DNA of 64,000 bases from Xenopus tropicalis (Eukaryota; Chordata; Amphibia; Anura; Pipidae). Positions 1 to 12,700 of the stretch are shown piece by piece; the stretch's first letter is position 1; each line of letters opens with the position of its first letter. Below the pieces are notes generated by a model that was given only the letters and a program-made list of their open reading frames with translations, searched no databases and was not told the DNA's origin. The position numbers and the translations under genes were made by a program. The stretch covers positions 152,148,284 through 152,212,283 of the forward strand of contig NC_030679.2 of NCBI RefSeq assembly GCF_000004195.4, given 5' to 3'.

Positions 1-3000
1 CACTTCTGCTGCACTCATAGCGCCTCTGCTGCACTCATAGCACCCCTGCTGCACTCATAGCACCCCTGATGCACTCATAGCATTTCTGCTGCACTCATAG
101 CACCCCTGCTGCACTCATAGCACTCCTGCTGCACTCATAGCACTCCTGCTGCACTAGCACCCTGCTGCACTCATAGCACTCCTGCTGCACTCATAGCACC
201 CTGCCTGCACTCATAGCCTCCTGCTGCACTCATAGCACTCCTGCTGCACTCAATAGCACTCCTGCTGCACTCATAGCACTCCTGCTGCACTCATAGCACT
301 CCTGCTGCACTCATAGCACTCCTGCTGCCTCAAGCACCCTCTGCCATACACTCCTGCTGCACTCATAGCACTCCTGCTGCACTCATAGCACTCCTGCTGC
401 ACTCATAGCACCCCTGCTGCACTCATAGCACTCCTGCTGCACTCATAGCACTCCTGCTGCACTCATAGCACCCCTGCTGCACTCATAGCACCCTGCTGCA
501 CTCATAGCACTTCTGCTGCACTCATAGCACCCCTGCTGCACTCATAGCACCCCTGCTGCACTCATAGTGCTCCTGCTGCATTCATAGCACTTTTGCTGCA
601 CTCATAGCACTTCTGCTGCACTCATAGCACCCCTGCTGCACTCATAGCACCCCTGCTGCACTCATAGCAATTCTGCTGTACTCATAGCACTTTTGCTGCA
701 CTCATAGCACTCCTGCTGCACTCATAGCACTTTTGCTGCATTCATAGCACTCTGCTGCACTCATAGCACTTCTGCTGCACTCATAGCGCCTCTGCTGCAC
801 TCTAGCACCCTGCTGCACTCATAGCATTTCTGCTGCACTCATAGCCGCCCCTGCTGCACTCATAGCACCCCTGCTGCACTCATAGCACTCCTGCTGCACT
901 CATAGCACTCCCTGCTGCACTCATGAGCACTCCTGCTGCACTCATAGCACCCCTGCTGCACTCATAGCACTTTTGCTGCACTCATAGCACTTCTGCTGCA
1001 CTCATAGCACCCCTGCTGCACTCATAGCACCCCTGCTGCACTCATAGTGCTCCTGCTGCATTCATAGCACTCCTGCTGCATCCATAGCACTCTTGCTGCA
1101 CCCATAGCATCCCTGCTACATTCATAGCACTCCTGCTGCACTCATAGCGCTCCTGCTACATTCATTGCACCCCTGCTGCACTCATAGCACTCCTGCTGCA
1201 TCCATAGCACCCCTGCTGCATTCATAGCACTCCTGCTGCATTCATAGCACCCCTGCTGCATTCATAGCGCTCCTGCTGCATTCATAGCGCTCCTGCTGCA
1301 CCATAGCGCCCCTGCTGCACTCATAGCGCCCCTGCTGCACTCATAGCACTCCTGCTGCACTCATGGCGCTCCTGCTGCACTCATAGCACCCCTGCTGCAT
1401 TCATAGTGCTCCTACTGCATTCATAGCGCTCCTGCTGCATGCATAGCGCCCCTGCTGCACTCATAGCGCTCCTACTGCACTCATGGCGCTCCTGCTGCAC
1501 CCATAGCACCCCTGCTGCACTCATAGCACCCCTGCTGCATTCATAGCGCCCCTGCTGCACTCATAACGCTCCTGCTGCACTCATAGCGCCCCTGCTGCAC
1601 TCATAGCACTCCTGCTGCACTCATGGCGCTCCTGCTGCACCCATAGCGCCCCTGCTGCACTCATAGCACTCCTGCTGCACTCATAGCACTCCTGCTGCAC
1701 TCATAGCGCCCCTGCTGCACTCATAGCACTCCTGCTGCACTCATGGCGCTCCGCTGCACTCATAGCGCCCCTGCTGCACTCATACGGCACTCATGGCGCT
1801 TCCTGCCTTGCACTCATGGCGCTCCTGCTGCACTCATAGCGCCCCTGCTGCACTCATAGCACTCCTGCTGCACTCATAGCACTCCTGCTGCACTCATAGC
1901 GCCCCTGCTGCACTCATAGCACTCCTGCTGCACTCATGGCGCTCCTGCTGCACCCATAGCGCCCCCTGCTGCACTCATAGCACCCCTGCTGCACTCATAG
2001 CACTCCTGCTGCACTCATAGCACTCCTGCCTGCACTCATAGCACTCCTGCTGCACTTCATAGCACTCCTGCTGCACTCATAGCACCCCTGCTGCACTCAT
2101 AGCACTTTTGCTGCACTCATAGCCACTTCTGCTGCACTCATAGCACCCCTGCCTGCACTCATAGCACCCCTGCTGCACTCATAGTGCTCCTGCTGCATTC
2201 ATAGCACTCCTGCTGCATCCATAGCACTCTTGGCTGCACCCATAGCATCCCTGTACTTCATAGCACTCCTGCTGCACTCATAGCGCTCCTGCTACATTCA
2301 TTGCACCCCTGCTGCACTCATAGCACTCCTGCTGCATCCATAGCACCCCTGCTGCATTCATAGCACTCCTGCTGCATTCATAGCACCCCTGCTGCATTCA
2401 TAGCGCTCCTGCTGCATTCATAGCGCTCCTGCTGCACCCATAGCGCCCCTGCTGCACTCATAGCGCCCCTGCTGCACTCATAGCACTCCTGCTGCACTCA
2501 TGGCGCTCCTGCTGCACTCATAGCACCCCTGCTGCATTCATAGTGCTCCTATGCATTCATAGCGCTCCTGCTGCATGCATGCGCCCCTGCTGCCACTCAT
2601 AGCGCTCCTACTGCACTCACTGGCGCTCCTGCTGCACCCATAGCACCCCTGCGTGCACTCATAGACCCCTGCTGCATTCATAGCGCCCCTTGCTGCATCA
2701 TAACGCTCCTGCTGCACTCATAGCGCCCCCTGCTGCACTCATAGCACTCCTGCTGCACTCATGGCGCTCCTGCTGCACCCATAGCGCCCCTGCTGCACTC
2801 ATAGCACTCCTGCTGCACTCATAGCACTCCTGCTGCACTCATAGCGCCCCTGCTGCACTCATAGCACTCCTGCTGCACTCATGGCGCTCCTGCTGCACTC
2901 ATAGCGCCCCTGCTGCACTCATAGCACTCATGGCGCTCCTGCTGCACTCATGGCGCTCCTGCTGCACTCATAGCGCCCCTGCTGCACTCATAGCACTCCT

Positions 3001-3230
3001 GCTGCACTCATAGCACTCCTGCTGCACTCATAGCGCCCCTGCTGCACTCATAGCACTCCTGCTGCACTCATGGCGCTCCTGCTGCACCCATAGCGCCCCT
3101 GCTGCACTCATAGCACTCCTGCTGCACCCATAGCACTCCTGCTGCACTCATAGCACCCCTGCTGCACTCATAGCACTCCTGCTGCACTCATAGCGCCCCT
3201 GCTGCACTCATAGCACTCCTGCTCTGTTGT
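1..3230. repeat. 20-bp minisatellite in a ClC gene intron
   Basis: Tandem array of a 20-bp unit (CACTCCTGCTGCACTCATAG and close variants such as GCGCCCCTG or CATTCATAG). It starts before the window and ends just before the exon at 3295. The order of variants from about 1041-1760 recurs near 2180-2900, so a block of roughly 1.1 kb has been duplicated inside the array. Single-base insertions and deletions cluster at about 150-350, 1770-1830, 2010-2290 and 2540-2720. They may be real or long-read error. Confidence 0.95.
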
Positions 3231-3294
3231 AGCATGGAGGATAGAGGGACGCCCAAGGAATAATCTAGATCAACAGCATTTTCCTTCGTTTCAG

Positions 3295-6200
3295 CCCTCG
3301 GGAGAGAATGGAACTGATGAAAAGACCGACCTGCATAAGATTGGTGAGTACCCAGTGCCATATGGGTCAGTCTCTCCGGCCTATGAACAGGCTAACGTTG
3401 GTGCCAAATGGCAGGTACCAATAGAAACCAATTACTGATTCATTTTGGTCAGTCTACTGTAAGGTAAAACATAAATGCATAGAGCTGATGCGTTGCTATG
3501 GGAAACTGCAGCAGTGTTATTGGCTTGGTGGCCCCATTATCCACCCCCATTCCATTTCTTTCATGTCTCCATGTAATGCTATGCATGTTTATTACCCCCT
3601 CCCCTAATAGGCTTCCATCAGAGTGTTCTAGCCCCACCCACTGCTTGAGTTACAGACTCCTTGTCCCTCCCTCCTATAAGCTGCCATCAGTGTTCTAGCC
3701 CCACCCACTGCTTGAGTTACAGACTCCTTGTCCCTACCTCCTATAAGCTGCCATCAGAGTTTTCTAGTCCCCCCCCTCCCCCTGTGAGATGCCATCAGAG
3801 GGATATACTACTGAGGGAACCAGGAGTGCAGTTTATGTGAGGCTGCTGATTGGCCCCTGTGCTTCTCCCTATTTGCAGAGGAGTGTGAGTACTCAGACAC
3901 CACTTACAGCGCCCAGGAGACTGTCGTGTATGAGAGTGAGGAGGTAAGTGATGCTGCGCTCCCGGCACCCTGCAACCCAAATGGACTGAAACATTTAGGG
4001 AATGTTCTGCTGAGCTTGCAGTCATAGTGGCTGGAACAAGGAGCTTGCACTTCAGACAAAACCACTCAGATTGCCAAACATAACAACTGGGTCACTGAGC
4101 TTGCAATCCATAGAGACTGAGCCATTAAGCTTACAATCCATAGAGACTGAACCAGAGCTTGCAATCCATAGAGACTGAACCAGAGCTTGCAATCCATAGA
4201 GACTGAACCACTGAGCTTGCAATCCATAGAGACTGAACCACTGAGCTTGCAATCCATAGAGACTGAACCACTGAGCTTGCAATCCATAGACTGAACCCCT
4301 GAGCTTGCAATCCATAGACTGAACCAGTGAGCTTGCAATCCATAGAGACTGAACCACTGAGCTTGCAATCCATAGAGACTGAACCAGAGCTTGCAATCCA
4401 TAGAGACACTTGGAACCACTGAGCTTGCAATCCATAGAGACTGAACCACTGAGCTTGCAATCCATAGGATCTGAACCAGAGCTTGCAATCCATAGAGACT
4501 GAACACTGAGCTTGCAATCCATAGAGACTGAACCACTGAGCTTGCAATCCATAGAGACTGAACCACTGAGCTTGCAATCCATAGACTGAAACCGACTGAT
4601 ACTTGCAATCCATAGAGACTGAACCACCTTTTTTGAGCTTGCAATCCATAGAGACTGAACCACTGAGCTTGCAATCCATAGAGACTGAACCACTGAGCTT
4701 GCAATCCATAGAGACTGAACCAGAGCTTGCAATCCATAGAGACTGAACCACTGAGCTTGCAATCCATAGAGACTGAACCACTGAGCTTGCAATCCATAGA
4801 GACTGAACCACTGAGCTTGCAATCCATAGAGACTGAACCACTGAACTTGCAATCCATAGAGACTGAACCACTGAGCTTGCAATCCATAGAGACTGAACCA
4901 CTGAGCTTGCAATCCATAGAAGCTAGCACAGGCCAGACATGAGAGTGGATTTCTGTTCTTTTCCTTAGAAACAAAAAACGCGCACAGAATCACGGAGGAG
5001 ACGCTCAGCGAAATTCAAAAGTCATTATCTAAAGATGGTGAGTAACTCCCAAAGGAACCGAGCATTCTGGGACACCTGAGTATGAGCAGAGCAGCCCCAG
5101 TAAGTGTGGGAGTGAGTGCAGGGGGCGGTGCCAGTGGCACAGGAACACTGTGTGTGGGAGTGAGTGCAGGGGGGCGGTGCCAGTGGCACAGGAACACTGT
5201 GTGTGGGAGTGAGTGCAGGGGGGCGGTCGCCAGTGGCACAGGAACACTGTGTGTGGGAATGAGTGCAGGGGGCCGGTGCCAGTGGCACAGGAACACTGTG
5301 TGTGGGAGTGAGTGCAGGGGGGCGGTGCCAGTGGCACAGGAACACTATGTGTTGGAGTGAGTGCAGGGGGCCGGTGCCAGTGGCCAGGAACACTATGTGT
5401 GGGAGTGAGTGCAGGGGGCGGGTGCCAGTGGCACAGGAACACTATGTGTGGGAGTGAGTGCAGGGGGGCGGTGCCAGTGGCACAGGAACACTATGTGTGG
5501 GAGTGAGTGCAGGGGGGCGGTGCCAGTGGCACAGGAACACTATGTGTGGGAGTGAGTGCAGGGGGGCGGTGCCAGTGGCACAGGAACACTATGTGTGGGG
5601 AGTGCTAGTGCAGGGGGGCGGTTGCCTAGTGGCACAGGAACACTATGTGTGGGAGTGAGTGCACCCGGGGGCGGGTGCCAAGTGGGCGACAGGATACACT
5701 ATGTGTGCGGAGTGAGTGCAGGGGGGCCGGGTGCCAGTTGGCCCAGCAGGAAGCACTATTGTGTGTGAGTGAGGTGAGGGGGCGGTGCCAGTGGCACTAG
5801 GGAACACTATGGTGTGGGAGTGAGTGCAGGGGGGCGGTGCCAGTGGCACAGGAACACTGAGTGTGGGAGTGAGTGCAGGGGGGCGGTGCCAGTGGCACAG
5901 GAACACTCACTGAGTTTGCATTGCAGGTGGAGGAGTGGGAGTGCCGCCAGTTGAATGAAGAGGTCCCACTGGAACTTCTGACAATAGACCCGACTCCCTA
6001 CAGACTGCTGGAGAAAGAGACGCTCTATCAGGTGAGAGACATGTGGGCAGGGCGTGTTCAGGTAGAGAAGATGAGCCTGAAGCAGAAGGGAGGATGGGGG
6101 GTAAGATGAGGGGGCAAGAAGGGGTCCTGGGGACAGGGTGGGGGGAGACTGGAAATGATATCCTAATGCCCCAATGATTCCTCCTCTCCTCAGTGCTACG

Positions 6201-9200
6201 ACTTGTTCAACCTCCTCGGCCTGCGCACCGCCTACGTCACTCGGATAGGGCGCCTGGTGGGAGTGGTTTCACTCTCTGAGGTAACTGCACTTCTTACATC
6301 ATCATGACATCACTCAGCAAGGAATTATGAGCTCATTATAGGTTAGGGCTGTGAGCACAATAGCTCACAGCCTGTGGGGCAGGAAGGGGAGGAGAGAGGG
6401 AGTGAAGCAGAAGGTAGGTAGGAATGGGGGGAACTCTGTGAGGCAGAAAGGGGAGGGGAGAGGGAGTGAAGCAGAAGGTAGGTAGGAATGGGGGAATTTC
6501 TGTGGGGCAGGAAGGGGAGGAGAGAGGGAGTGAAGCAGAAGGTAGGTAGGAATGGGGGGAACTCTGTGAGGCAGAAAGGGGAGGGGAGAGGGAGTGAAGC
6601 AGAAGGTAGGTAGGAATGGGGGGAACTCTGTGGGGCGGAACAGGGAGGAGAGAGGGAGTGAAGCAGAAGGTAGGTAGGAATGGGGGGAACTCTGTGGGGC
6701 AGAAAGGGGAGGGGAGAGGGAGTGAAGCAGAAGGTAGGTGGAATGGGGGGAACTCTGTGAGGCAGAAAGGGGAGGGAGAGGGAGTGAAGCAGAAGGTAGG
6801 TAGGAATGGGGGGAACTCTGTGAGGCAGAAAGGGGAGGGGAGAGGGAGTGAAGCAGAAGGTAGGTAGGAATGGGGGGAACTCTGTGGGGCAGGAAGGGGA
6901 GGAGAGAGGGAGTGAAGCAGAAGGTAGGTAGGAATGGGGGAACTCTGTGGGGCAGAAAGGGGAGGGGAAAGGGAGTGAAGCAGAAGGTAGGTAGGATGGG
7001 GGACATCTGTGGGGCAGGAAGGGGGAGGGAAAGGGAGTGAAGCAGAAGGTAGGTAGGAATGGGGGGAACTCTGTGGGCAGAGGGGAGGGGAAAGGGAGTG
7101 AAGCAGAAGGTAGGTAGGAATGGGGGGAACTCTGTGGGGCAGGAGAGGGGAGGAGAGAGGGAGTGAAGCAGAAGGTAGGTAGGAATGGGGGGAACTCTGT
7201 GGGGCAGAAAGGGGAGGGGAAAGGGAGTGAAGCAGAAGGTAGGTAGGAATGGGGGGAACTCTGTGGGGCAGAAGGGGATGGGGAAAGGGAGTGAAGCAGA
7301 AGGTAGGTAGGAATGGGGGGAACTCTGTGGGGCAGGAAGGGGCAGGAGAGAGGGAGTGAAGCAGAAGGTAGGTAGGAATGGGGGGAACTCTGTGGGGCAG
7401 AAAGGGGAGGGGAGAGGGAGTGAAGCAGAAGGTAGGTAGGAATGGGGGGAATCTGTGGGGCAGAAAGGGGAGGGAGGGGAGTGAAGCAGAAGGTAGGTAG
7501 GAATGGGGGGTAACTCTGTGGGGCAGAAAGGGGAGGGGAGAGGGAGTGAAGCAGAAGGTAGGTAGGAATGGGGGGAACTCTGTGGGGGCGAAAGGGGAGG
7601 GGAGAGGGAGTGGAGCAGAAGGTAGGTAGGAATGGGGGGAACTCTGTGGGGCAGGAAGGGGAGGAGAGAGGGAGTGAAGCAGAAGGTAGGTAGGAATGGG
7701 GGAACTCTGTGGGGCAGAAAGGGGAGGGGAAACGGGGAGTGAAGCAGAAGGTAGGTAGGAATGGGGGGAACTCTGTGGGGCAGAAGGGGAGGGGAAAGGG
7801 AGTGAAGCAGAAGGTAGGTAGGAATGGGGGGGAACTCTGTGGGGCAGGAAGGGGGGGAGAGAGGGAGTGAAGCAGAAGGTAGGTAGGAATGGGGGGGAAC
7901 TCTGTGAGGCAGAAAGGGGAGGGGAGAGGGAGTGAAGCAGAAGGTAGGTAGGAATGGGGGAACTCTGTGGGGAGAAAGGGGAGGGGAGAGGGAGTGAAGC
8001 AGAAGGTAGGTAGGAATGGGGGTTGAACTCTGTGGGGCAGAAAGGGGAGGGAGAGAGGGAGTGAAGCAGAAGGTAGGTAGGAATGGGGGGAACTCTGTGG
8101 GGCAGAAAGGGAGGGGAGAGGGAGTGAAGCAGAAGGTAGGTAGGGAATGGGGGGAACTCTGTGGGCAGAAAGGTGGAGGGGAGAGGGAGTGAAGCAGAAG
8201 GTAGGTAGGAATGGGGGGAACTCTGTGGGGCAGAAAGGGGAGGGGAGAGGGAGTGAAGCAGAAGGTAGGTAGGAATGGGGGGAACTCTGTGAGGCAGAAA
8301 GGGGAGGGGAGAGGGAGTGAAGCAGAAGGTAGGTAGGAATGGGGGGAACTCTGTGGGGCAGAAAGGGGAGGGGAAGGGAGTGAAGCAGAAGTGAGTAGGA
8401 ATGGGGGGGAACTCTGTGGGCCAGGAAGGGGAGGGGAAGGGAGTGAAGCAGAAGGTAGGTAGGAATGGGGGGAACTCTGTGGGGCAGGAAGGGGAGGAGA
8501 GAGGGAGTGAAGCAGAAGGTAGGTAGGAATGGGGGGAACTCTGTGGGGCAGAAAGGGGATGGGGAGAGGGAGTGAAGCAGAAGGTAGGTAGGAATGGGGG
8601 AACTCTGTGGGGGCAGAAAGGGGAGGGGAGAGGGGAGAGGGAGTGGAGCAGAAGGTAGGTAGGAATGGGGGAACTCTGTGAGGCAGAAAGGGGAGGGGAG
8701 AGGGAGTGGAGCAGAAGGTAGGTAGGAATGGGGGGAACTCTGTGAGGCAGAAAGGGGAGGGGAGAGGGAGTGAAGCAGAAGGTAGGTAGGAATGGGGGGA
8801 ACTCTGTGGGGCAGAAAGGGGAGGGGAGAGGGAGTGAAGCAGAAGGTAGGTAGGAATGGGGGGAACTCTGTGAGGCAGAAAGGGGAGGGGAGAGGGGAGA
8901 GGGAGTGAAGCAGAAGGTAGGTGGAATGGGGGGAACTCTGTGAGGCAGAAAGGGGAGGGGAGAGGGAGAGGGAGTGAAGCAGAAGGTAGGTAGGAATGGG
9001 GGGAACTCTGTGGGGCAGAAAGGGGAGGGGAGAGGGGAGAGGGAGTGGAGGAGCAGAAGGTAGGTAGGAATGGGGGGAACTCTGTGAGGCAGAAAGGGGA
9101 GGGGAGAGGGAGTGAAGCAGAAGGTAAGTAGGAATACCCCCCCCCCCCAGGAGCCAGAGCTTTATATTCAAGCAGTCAGTAGCCAGTGAGCTCCCTGACA

Positions 9201-9431
9201 GGGCCAATGGTGTCATAGAGTCATGTGATGGTGTCATAGGATGATGTCATAGTCAGGTGATGATGTCACACGTGCCTAACAGTGGCTCTGCCCTTCGCAC
9301 AGATAAAGGAAGCCGTGGATGGGACAGTGAAAGGGACGTTCACCCCGAGGGCCAGAGCCCAGGAGCAGTCAGAGGAGACCATTCGCCTGAATCCATTGGC
9401 CCCAGCGGCCCCGGGACCAAATGTCAGCTGA
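3295..9431 (+). CDS. ClC-type voltage-gated chloride channel, C-terminal exons (CLCN2/CLCN1-like), 5' partial
   Basis: Six coding exons with matching splice phases: 3295-3343, 3879-3943, 4969-5037, 5927-6031, 6194-6280 and 9303-9431 (TGA 9429-9431). Each is flanked by AG and GT. The last three encode the second CBS domain and tail of a plasma-membrane ClC channel. The segment opening EEWECRQLNEEVPLELLTID, then YRLLEKETLYQ, LFNLLGLRTAYVT, IGRLVGVVSLSE and IKEAVDGTVKG, follows the CBS2 pattern of ClC-1/ClC-2; IGRL-G-V-SL-E is closest to ClC-2. The first three exons (about 60 residues: acidic, then a basic stretch TESRRRRSAKFKSHY) are the poorly conserved linker between the CBS domains. The pore-forming membrane helices lie left of the window. 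The tail after CBS2 is short (about 30 residues). CBS pairs in ClC proteins bind nucleotides and tune gating; that role is family knowledge. Four introns seen here or entering from the left carry minisatellites. Orthology to a named paralogue cannot be settled from the C terminus alone. Confidence 0.85.
3344..3878 (+). other. ClC intron without a long array
   Basis: The intron between the first two exons holds a short imperfect direct repeat. A block of about 60 bp, beginning near GTTCTAGCCCCACCCACTGC, occurs about three times between 3600 and 3790. I see no gene or recognised transposon in it. Confidence 0.5.
4085..4930. repeat. 30-bp minisatellite in a ClC intron
   Basis: About 29 copies of a 30-bp unit containing GAGCTTGCAATCCATAGAG and ACTGAACCACT. 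Because 30 is a multiple of 3 and the unit lacks stops in several frames, it yields long spurious reading frames on both strands. It ends about 40 bp before the acceptor of the exon at 4969. Confidence 0.95.
5100..5910. repeat. 49-bp minisatellite in a ClC intron
   Basis: About 16 copies of a G-rich 49-bp unit (GAGTGAGTGCAGGGGGGCGG, then a GTGCCAGTGGCACAGGAACA segment). GTGCCAGTGGCAC is a short imperfect palindrome within each unit. Copies at 5585-5800 carry many indels that neighbouring copies lack. The array stops about 20 bp before the acceptor at 5925-5926. Confidence 0.95.
6370..9140. repeat. 64-bp purine-rich minisatellite in a ClC intron
   Basis: About 43 copies of a 64-bp unit, almost pure purine on the + strand (AAAGGGGAGGGGAGAGGGAG, then GAAGCAGAAGGTAGGTAGGA). 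Each unit has runs of G that could form quadruplexes. Each also has a donor-like GAAG/GTAGGT in sense with the channel gene. The opposite strand is a pyrimidine tract open for 964 codons. That frame has no domain and simply reflects the repeat. Confidence 0.95.
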
Positions 9432-9600
9432 CAGCGTGCACCAACAGCCACCAATGGGAAGCCTGGGGTACACAGGGCCCTCAGCTTAGGGGCCGCGGGA
9501 TTGGCTCCTCTTACACTGCCTGGTTTGGCAGCTGTGTGTCACTTGTATGTACTGTTACCTTATTGCTCTTTGTAATAAAACCCACATATTTAATTGCCCC
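9432..9600 (+). promoter_or_regulatory. ClC 3' UTR with polyadenylation signal
   Basis: Short 3' untranslated segment after the TGA. AATAAA at 9574-9579 (in TTTGTAATAAAACCC) is the likely polyadenylation signal, giving a 3' UTR of about 160 nt. Confidence 0.7.
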
Positions 9601-9744
9601 ACTCTGTGCTTCTGTCGCACACTGGGCCCCATCTGCCCTGCAAGCCCCTCCCTCCCTGCTGTCAGGGGCCCGTTCCTGTGTAAGGGGGGGGAGAGAGCTG
9701 CAAGCAAAGACCCCTAACATTGCCATTGCTACACCAGGAGGGGC

Positions 9745-12700
9745 CTCTGGTTGCACTGTGACCCCTGTCAGCCACCGTAGCAACCAGGGCCTTTATCTCT
9801 CTGTCTGGCACAATCCCTCTCCTGGTGCCGGGGCTCCCCCTGCTGGGCTGTGACCCCTGTCAGCCACCGTAGCAACCCGGGCCTTTATCCCTCTGTTCTG
9901 CAACCAATCCCTCTCCTGGTGCCGAGGCTCCCCCTGCTGCACTGTGACCCCTGTCAGCCACCGTAGCAACCAGGGCCTTTATCCCTCTGTCTGGCACAAT
10001 CCCTCTCCTGGTGCCGGGGCTCCCCCTGCTGCACTGTGACCCCTGTCAGCCACCGTAGCAACCAGGGCCTTTATCTCTCTGTCTGGCACAATCCCTCTCC
10101 TGGTGCCGGGGCTCCCCCTGCTGCACTGTGACCCCTGTCAGCCACCGTAGCAACCCGGGCCTTTATCCCTCTGTCTGGCACAATCTCTCTCCTGGTGCCG
10201 GGGCTCCCCCTGCTGGGCTGTGACTCCTGTCAGCCACCGTAGCAACCCGTCCCTTTTATCCTCTGTCTGGCACAATCCCTCTCCTGGTGTCGGGGCTCGC
10301 CTGCTGCACTGTGAACCCCTGTCAGCCACCCGTTAGCAACCAATCCCTTTATCCCTCTGTCTGGCACAATCCCTCTCCTGTGCCGGGGCTCCCCTGCTGG
10401 GCTGTGACCCCTGTCAGCCACCGTAGCAACCCGGGCCTTTATCCCTCTGTCTGGCACAATCCCTCCCCTTGTGCCGGGGCTCCCCCTGCTGCACCTGTGA
10501 CCCCTGTCAGCCACCGTAGCAACCAGGGCCTTTATCTCTCTGTCTGGCACAATCCCTCTCCTGGTGCCGGGGGCTCCCCCTGCTGCACTGTGACACCTGT
10601 CAGCCACCGTAGCAACCCCATCCCTTTATCCCTCTGTCTGGCACAATCCCTCTCCTGGTGCCGGGGCTCCCCCTGCTGGGCTGTGACCCCTGTCAGCCAC
10701 CGTAGCAACCAGGGCCTTTATCTCTCTGTCTGGCACAATCCCTCTCCTGGTGCCGGGGCTCCCCCTGCTGCACTGTGACCCCTGTCAGCCACCGTAGCAA
10801 CCAGGGCCTTTATCCCTCTGTCTGGCACAATCCCTCTCCTGGTGTCGGGGCTCCCCCTGCTGGGCTGTGACCCCTGTCAGCCACCGTAGCAACCAGGGCC
10901 TTTATCTCTCTGTCTGGCACAATCCCTCTCCTGGTGTCGGGGCTCCCCCTGCTGCACTGTGACCCCTGTCAGCCACCGTAGCAACCCCATCCCTTTATCC
11001 CTCTGTCTGGCACAATCCCTCTCCTGGTGCCGGGGCTCCCCCTGCTGGGCTGTGACCCCTGTCACCCACCATAGCAACCAGGGCCTTTATCTCTCTGTCT
11101 GGCACAATCCCTCTCCTGGTGTCGGGGCTCCCCCTGCTGCACTGTGACCCCTGTCAGCCACCGTAGCAACCAGGGCCTTTATCTCTCTGTCTGGCACAAT
11201 CCCTCTCCTGGTGCCGGGGCTCCCCCTGCTGCACTGTGACCCCTGTCAGCCACCGTAGCAACCAGGGCCTTTATCTCTCTGTCTGGCACAATCCCTCTCC
11301 TGGTGCCGGGGCTCCCCCTGCTGGGCTGTGACCCCTGTCAGCCACCGTAGCAACCCGGGCCTTTATCCCTCTGTCTGGCACAATCCTCTCCTGGGTGCCG
11401 GGTTCCGCCCTGCTGGGCTGTGGACTCCTGTCGCCACCGTAGCAACCCCATCCTTATTCTTCTGTCTGGCACAATCCCTCTCCTGGTGGTCGGGGCTTCC
11501 CCTGCTGCATTCTGTGACTCCTGTCCAAGCCACCGTAGGCACCAGGCCTTATCTCTCTGTCTGGCACAATCTCGCTCTCCTGGTGCCAGGGCTCCCTCTG
11601 CTGCACTGTGACCCCTGTCATCCACCGTATGCAACCCGGCTTTATCTCTCTGTCTGGCACATATCCTCTCCTGTGCCGGGGCTCCCTCTGCTGGCTGTGG
11701 GACTTCCCCCCCCCTCCCCTCTGTCAGCCATACCGTACAACCCCCATCCCTTTATCCCTCGTCTGCACAATCCCTTCCTGGTGCCTGGGCCCCCTCTGGG
11801 CTGTGACCCCTGTCAGCGCACCGTAGAACCGGGCCTTTATGCCTTCTGTCTGGCGCAATCCCTCCCCTGGTTGCTCGGCTCCCCTCTGGCTGTGAACCCT
11901 GTCAGCCACCGTAGCAACAGGGCCTTTATCCTGTGTCTGGCCAATCCCTCTCCTGGTGCGGGGCTCCCTCCTGCTGCACTGTGCCCCTGTTCAGCTCACC
12001 GTATGCAACCAGGGCCTTTATCTCTCTTGTCTGGCACAATCTCCCTGGTTGCCGGGGCTCCCCCTGCTGCACTGTGACCGCCTGTCAGCCGACCGTAGTC
12101 ACCAGGGCTTTATCCCGTCTGTCTGGCAGCAATTACTTCTCCTGTGGCCAGGGGTCTCCCTGCCTGTGGCTGTGACCCCTGTCAGCCACGTAGCACCCAG
12201 GGCCTTTATCTCTCTGTCTGGCACAATCCTTACTCTCTGGTGCGCGGGGCTCCCCCTGCTGGGCTTGTGACCCCTGTCAGCCACCATATGCAACCAGCGG
12301 CCTTTATCTCCTGTCTTGGCACATCCCTCTCCTGGTGTCGGGCTCCCCCTGCTGCACTGTGACCCTGTCAGCCACCGTAGCAACCAGGGCCTTTATCCCT
12401 CTTCTGGCACATACTTTTCTCCTGGTGCCAGGGCTCCCCCTGCTGGGCTGTGACCCCTGTCGCCACCGTGCAACCAGGGCCTTTAATCTCTCTGTCTGGC
12501 ACAATCCTCCCCTGGTCCGGGGCTCCCCTGCTGGGCTTGTGACCCTGTCAGCCACCATAGCAATCAGAGGCCTTTTCCTCTTCTGTCTGGCACAATCCCT
12601 CTCCCCTGGTGCCTGGGCTTCCCCTCTGGGCTGTTGACCTGTCAGCCACCCAAATAGCAACCAGGGCTTTATCTCTCTGTCTGGCACAATCCCTCTCCTG

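Noticed and set aside
1..3230. CRISPR-like regular repeats
   Set aside because: Units are directly abutting with no unique spacers, in a vertebrate intron; this is a minisatellite.
6343..9237. 964-codon open frame on the - strand
   Set aside because: It is the complement of the 64-bp purine-rich intronic array, with a pyrimidine tract read as Pro/Ser/Leu/Phe repeats. It has no domain, no promoter and no splice context.
9180..9285. C/D-box snoRNA candidate (ATGATGTCA, TGATGATGT)
   Set aside because: Box-C-like words occur, but no properly placed box D and no terminal stem; they are part of a TGATGTCA-rich repeat.
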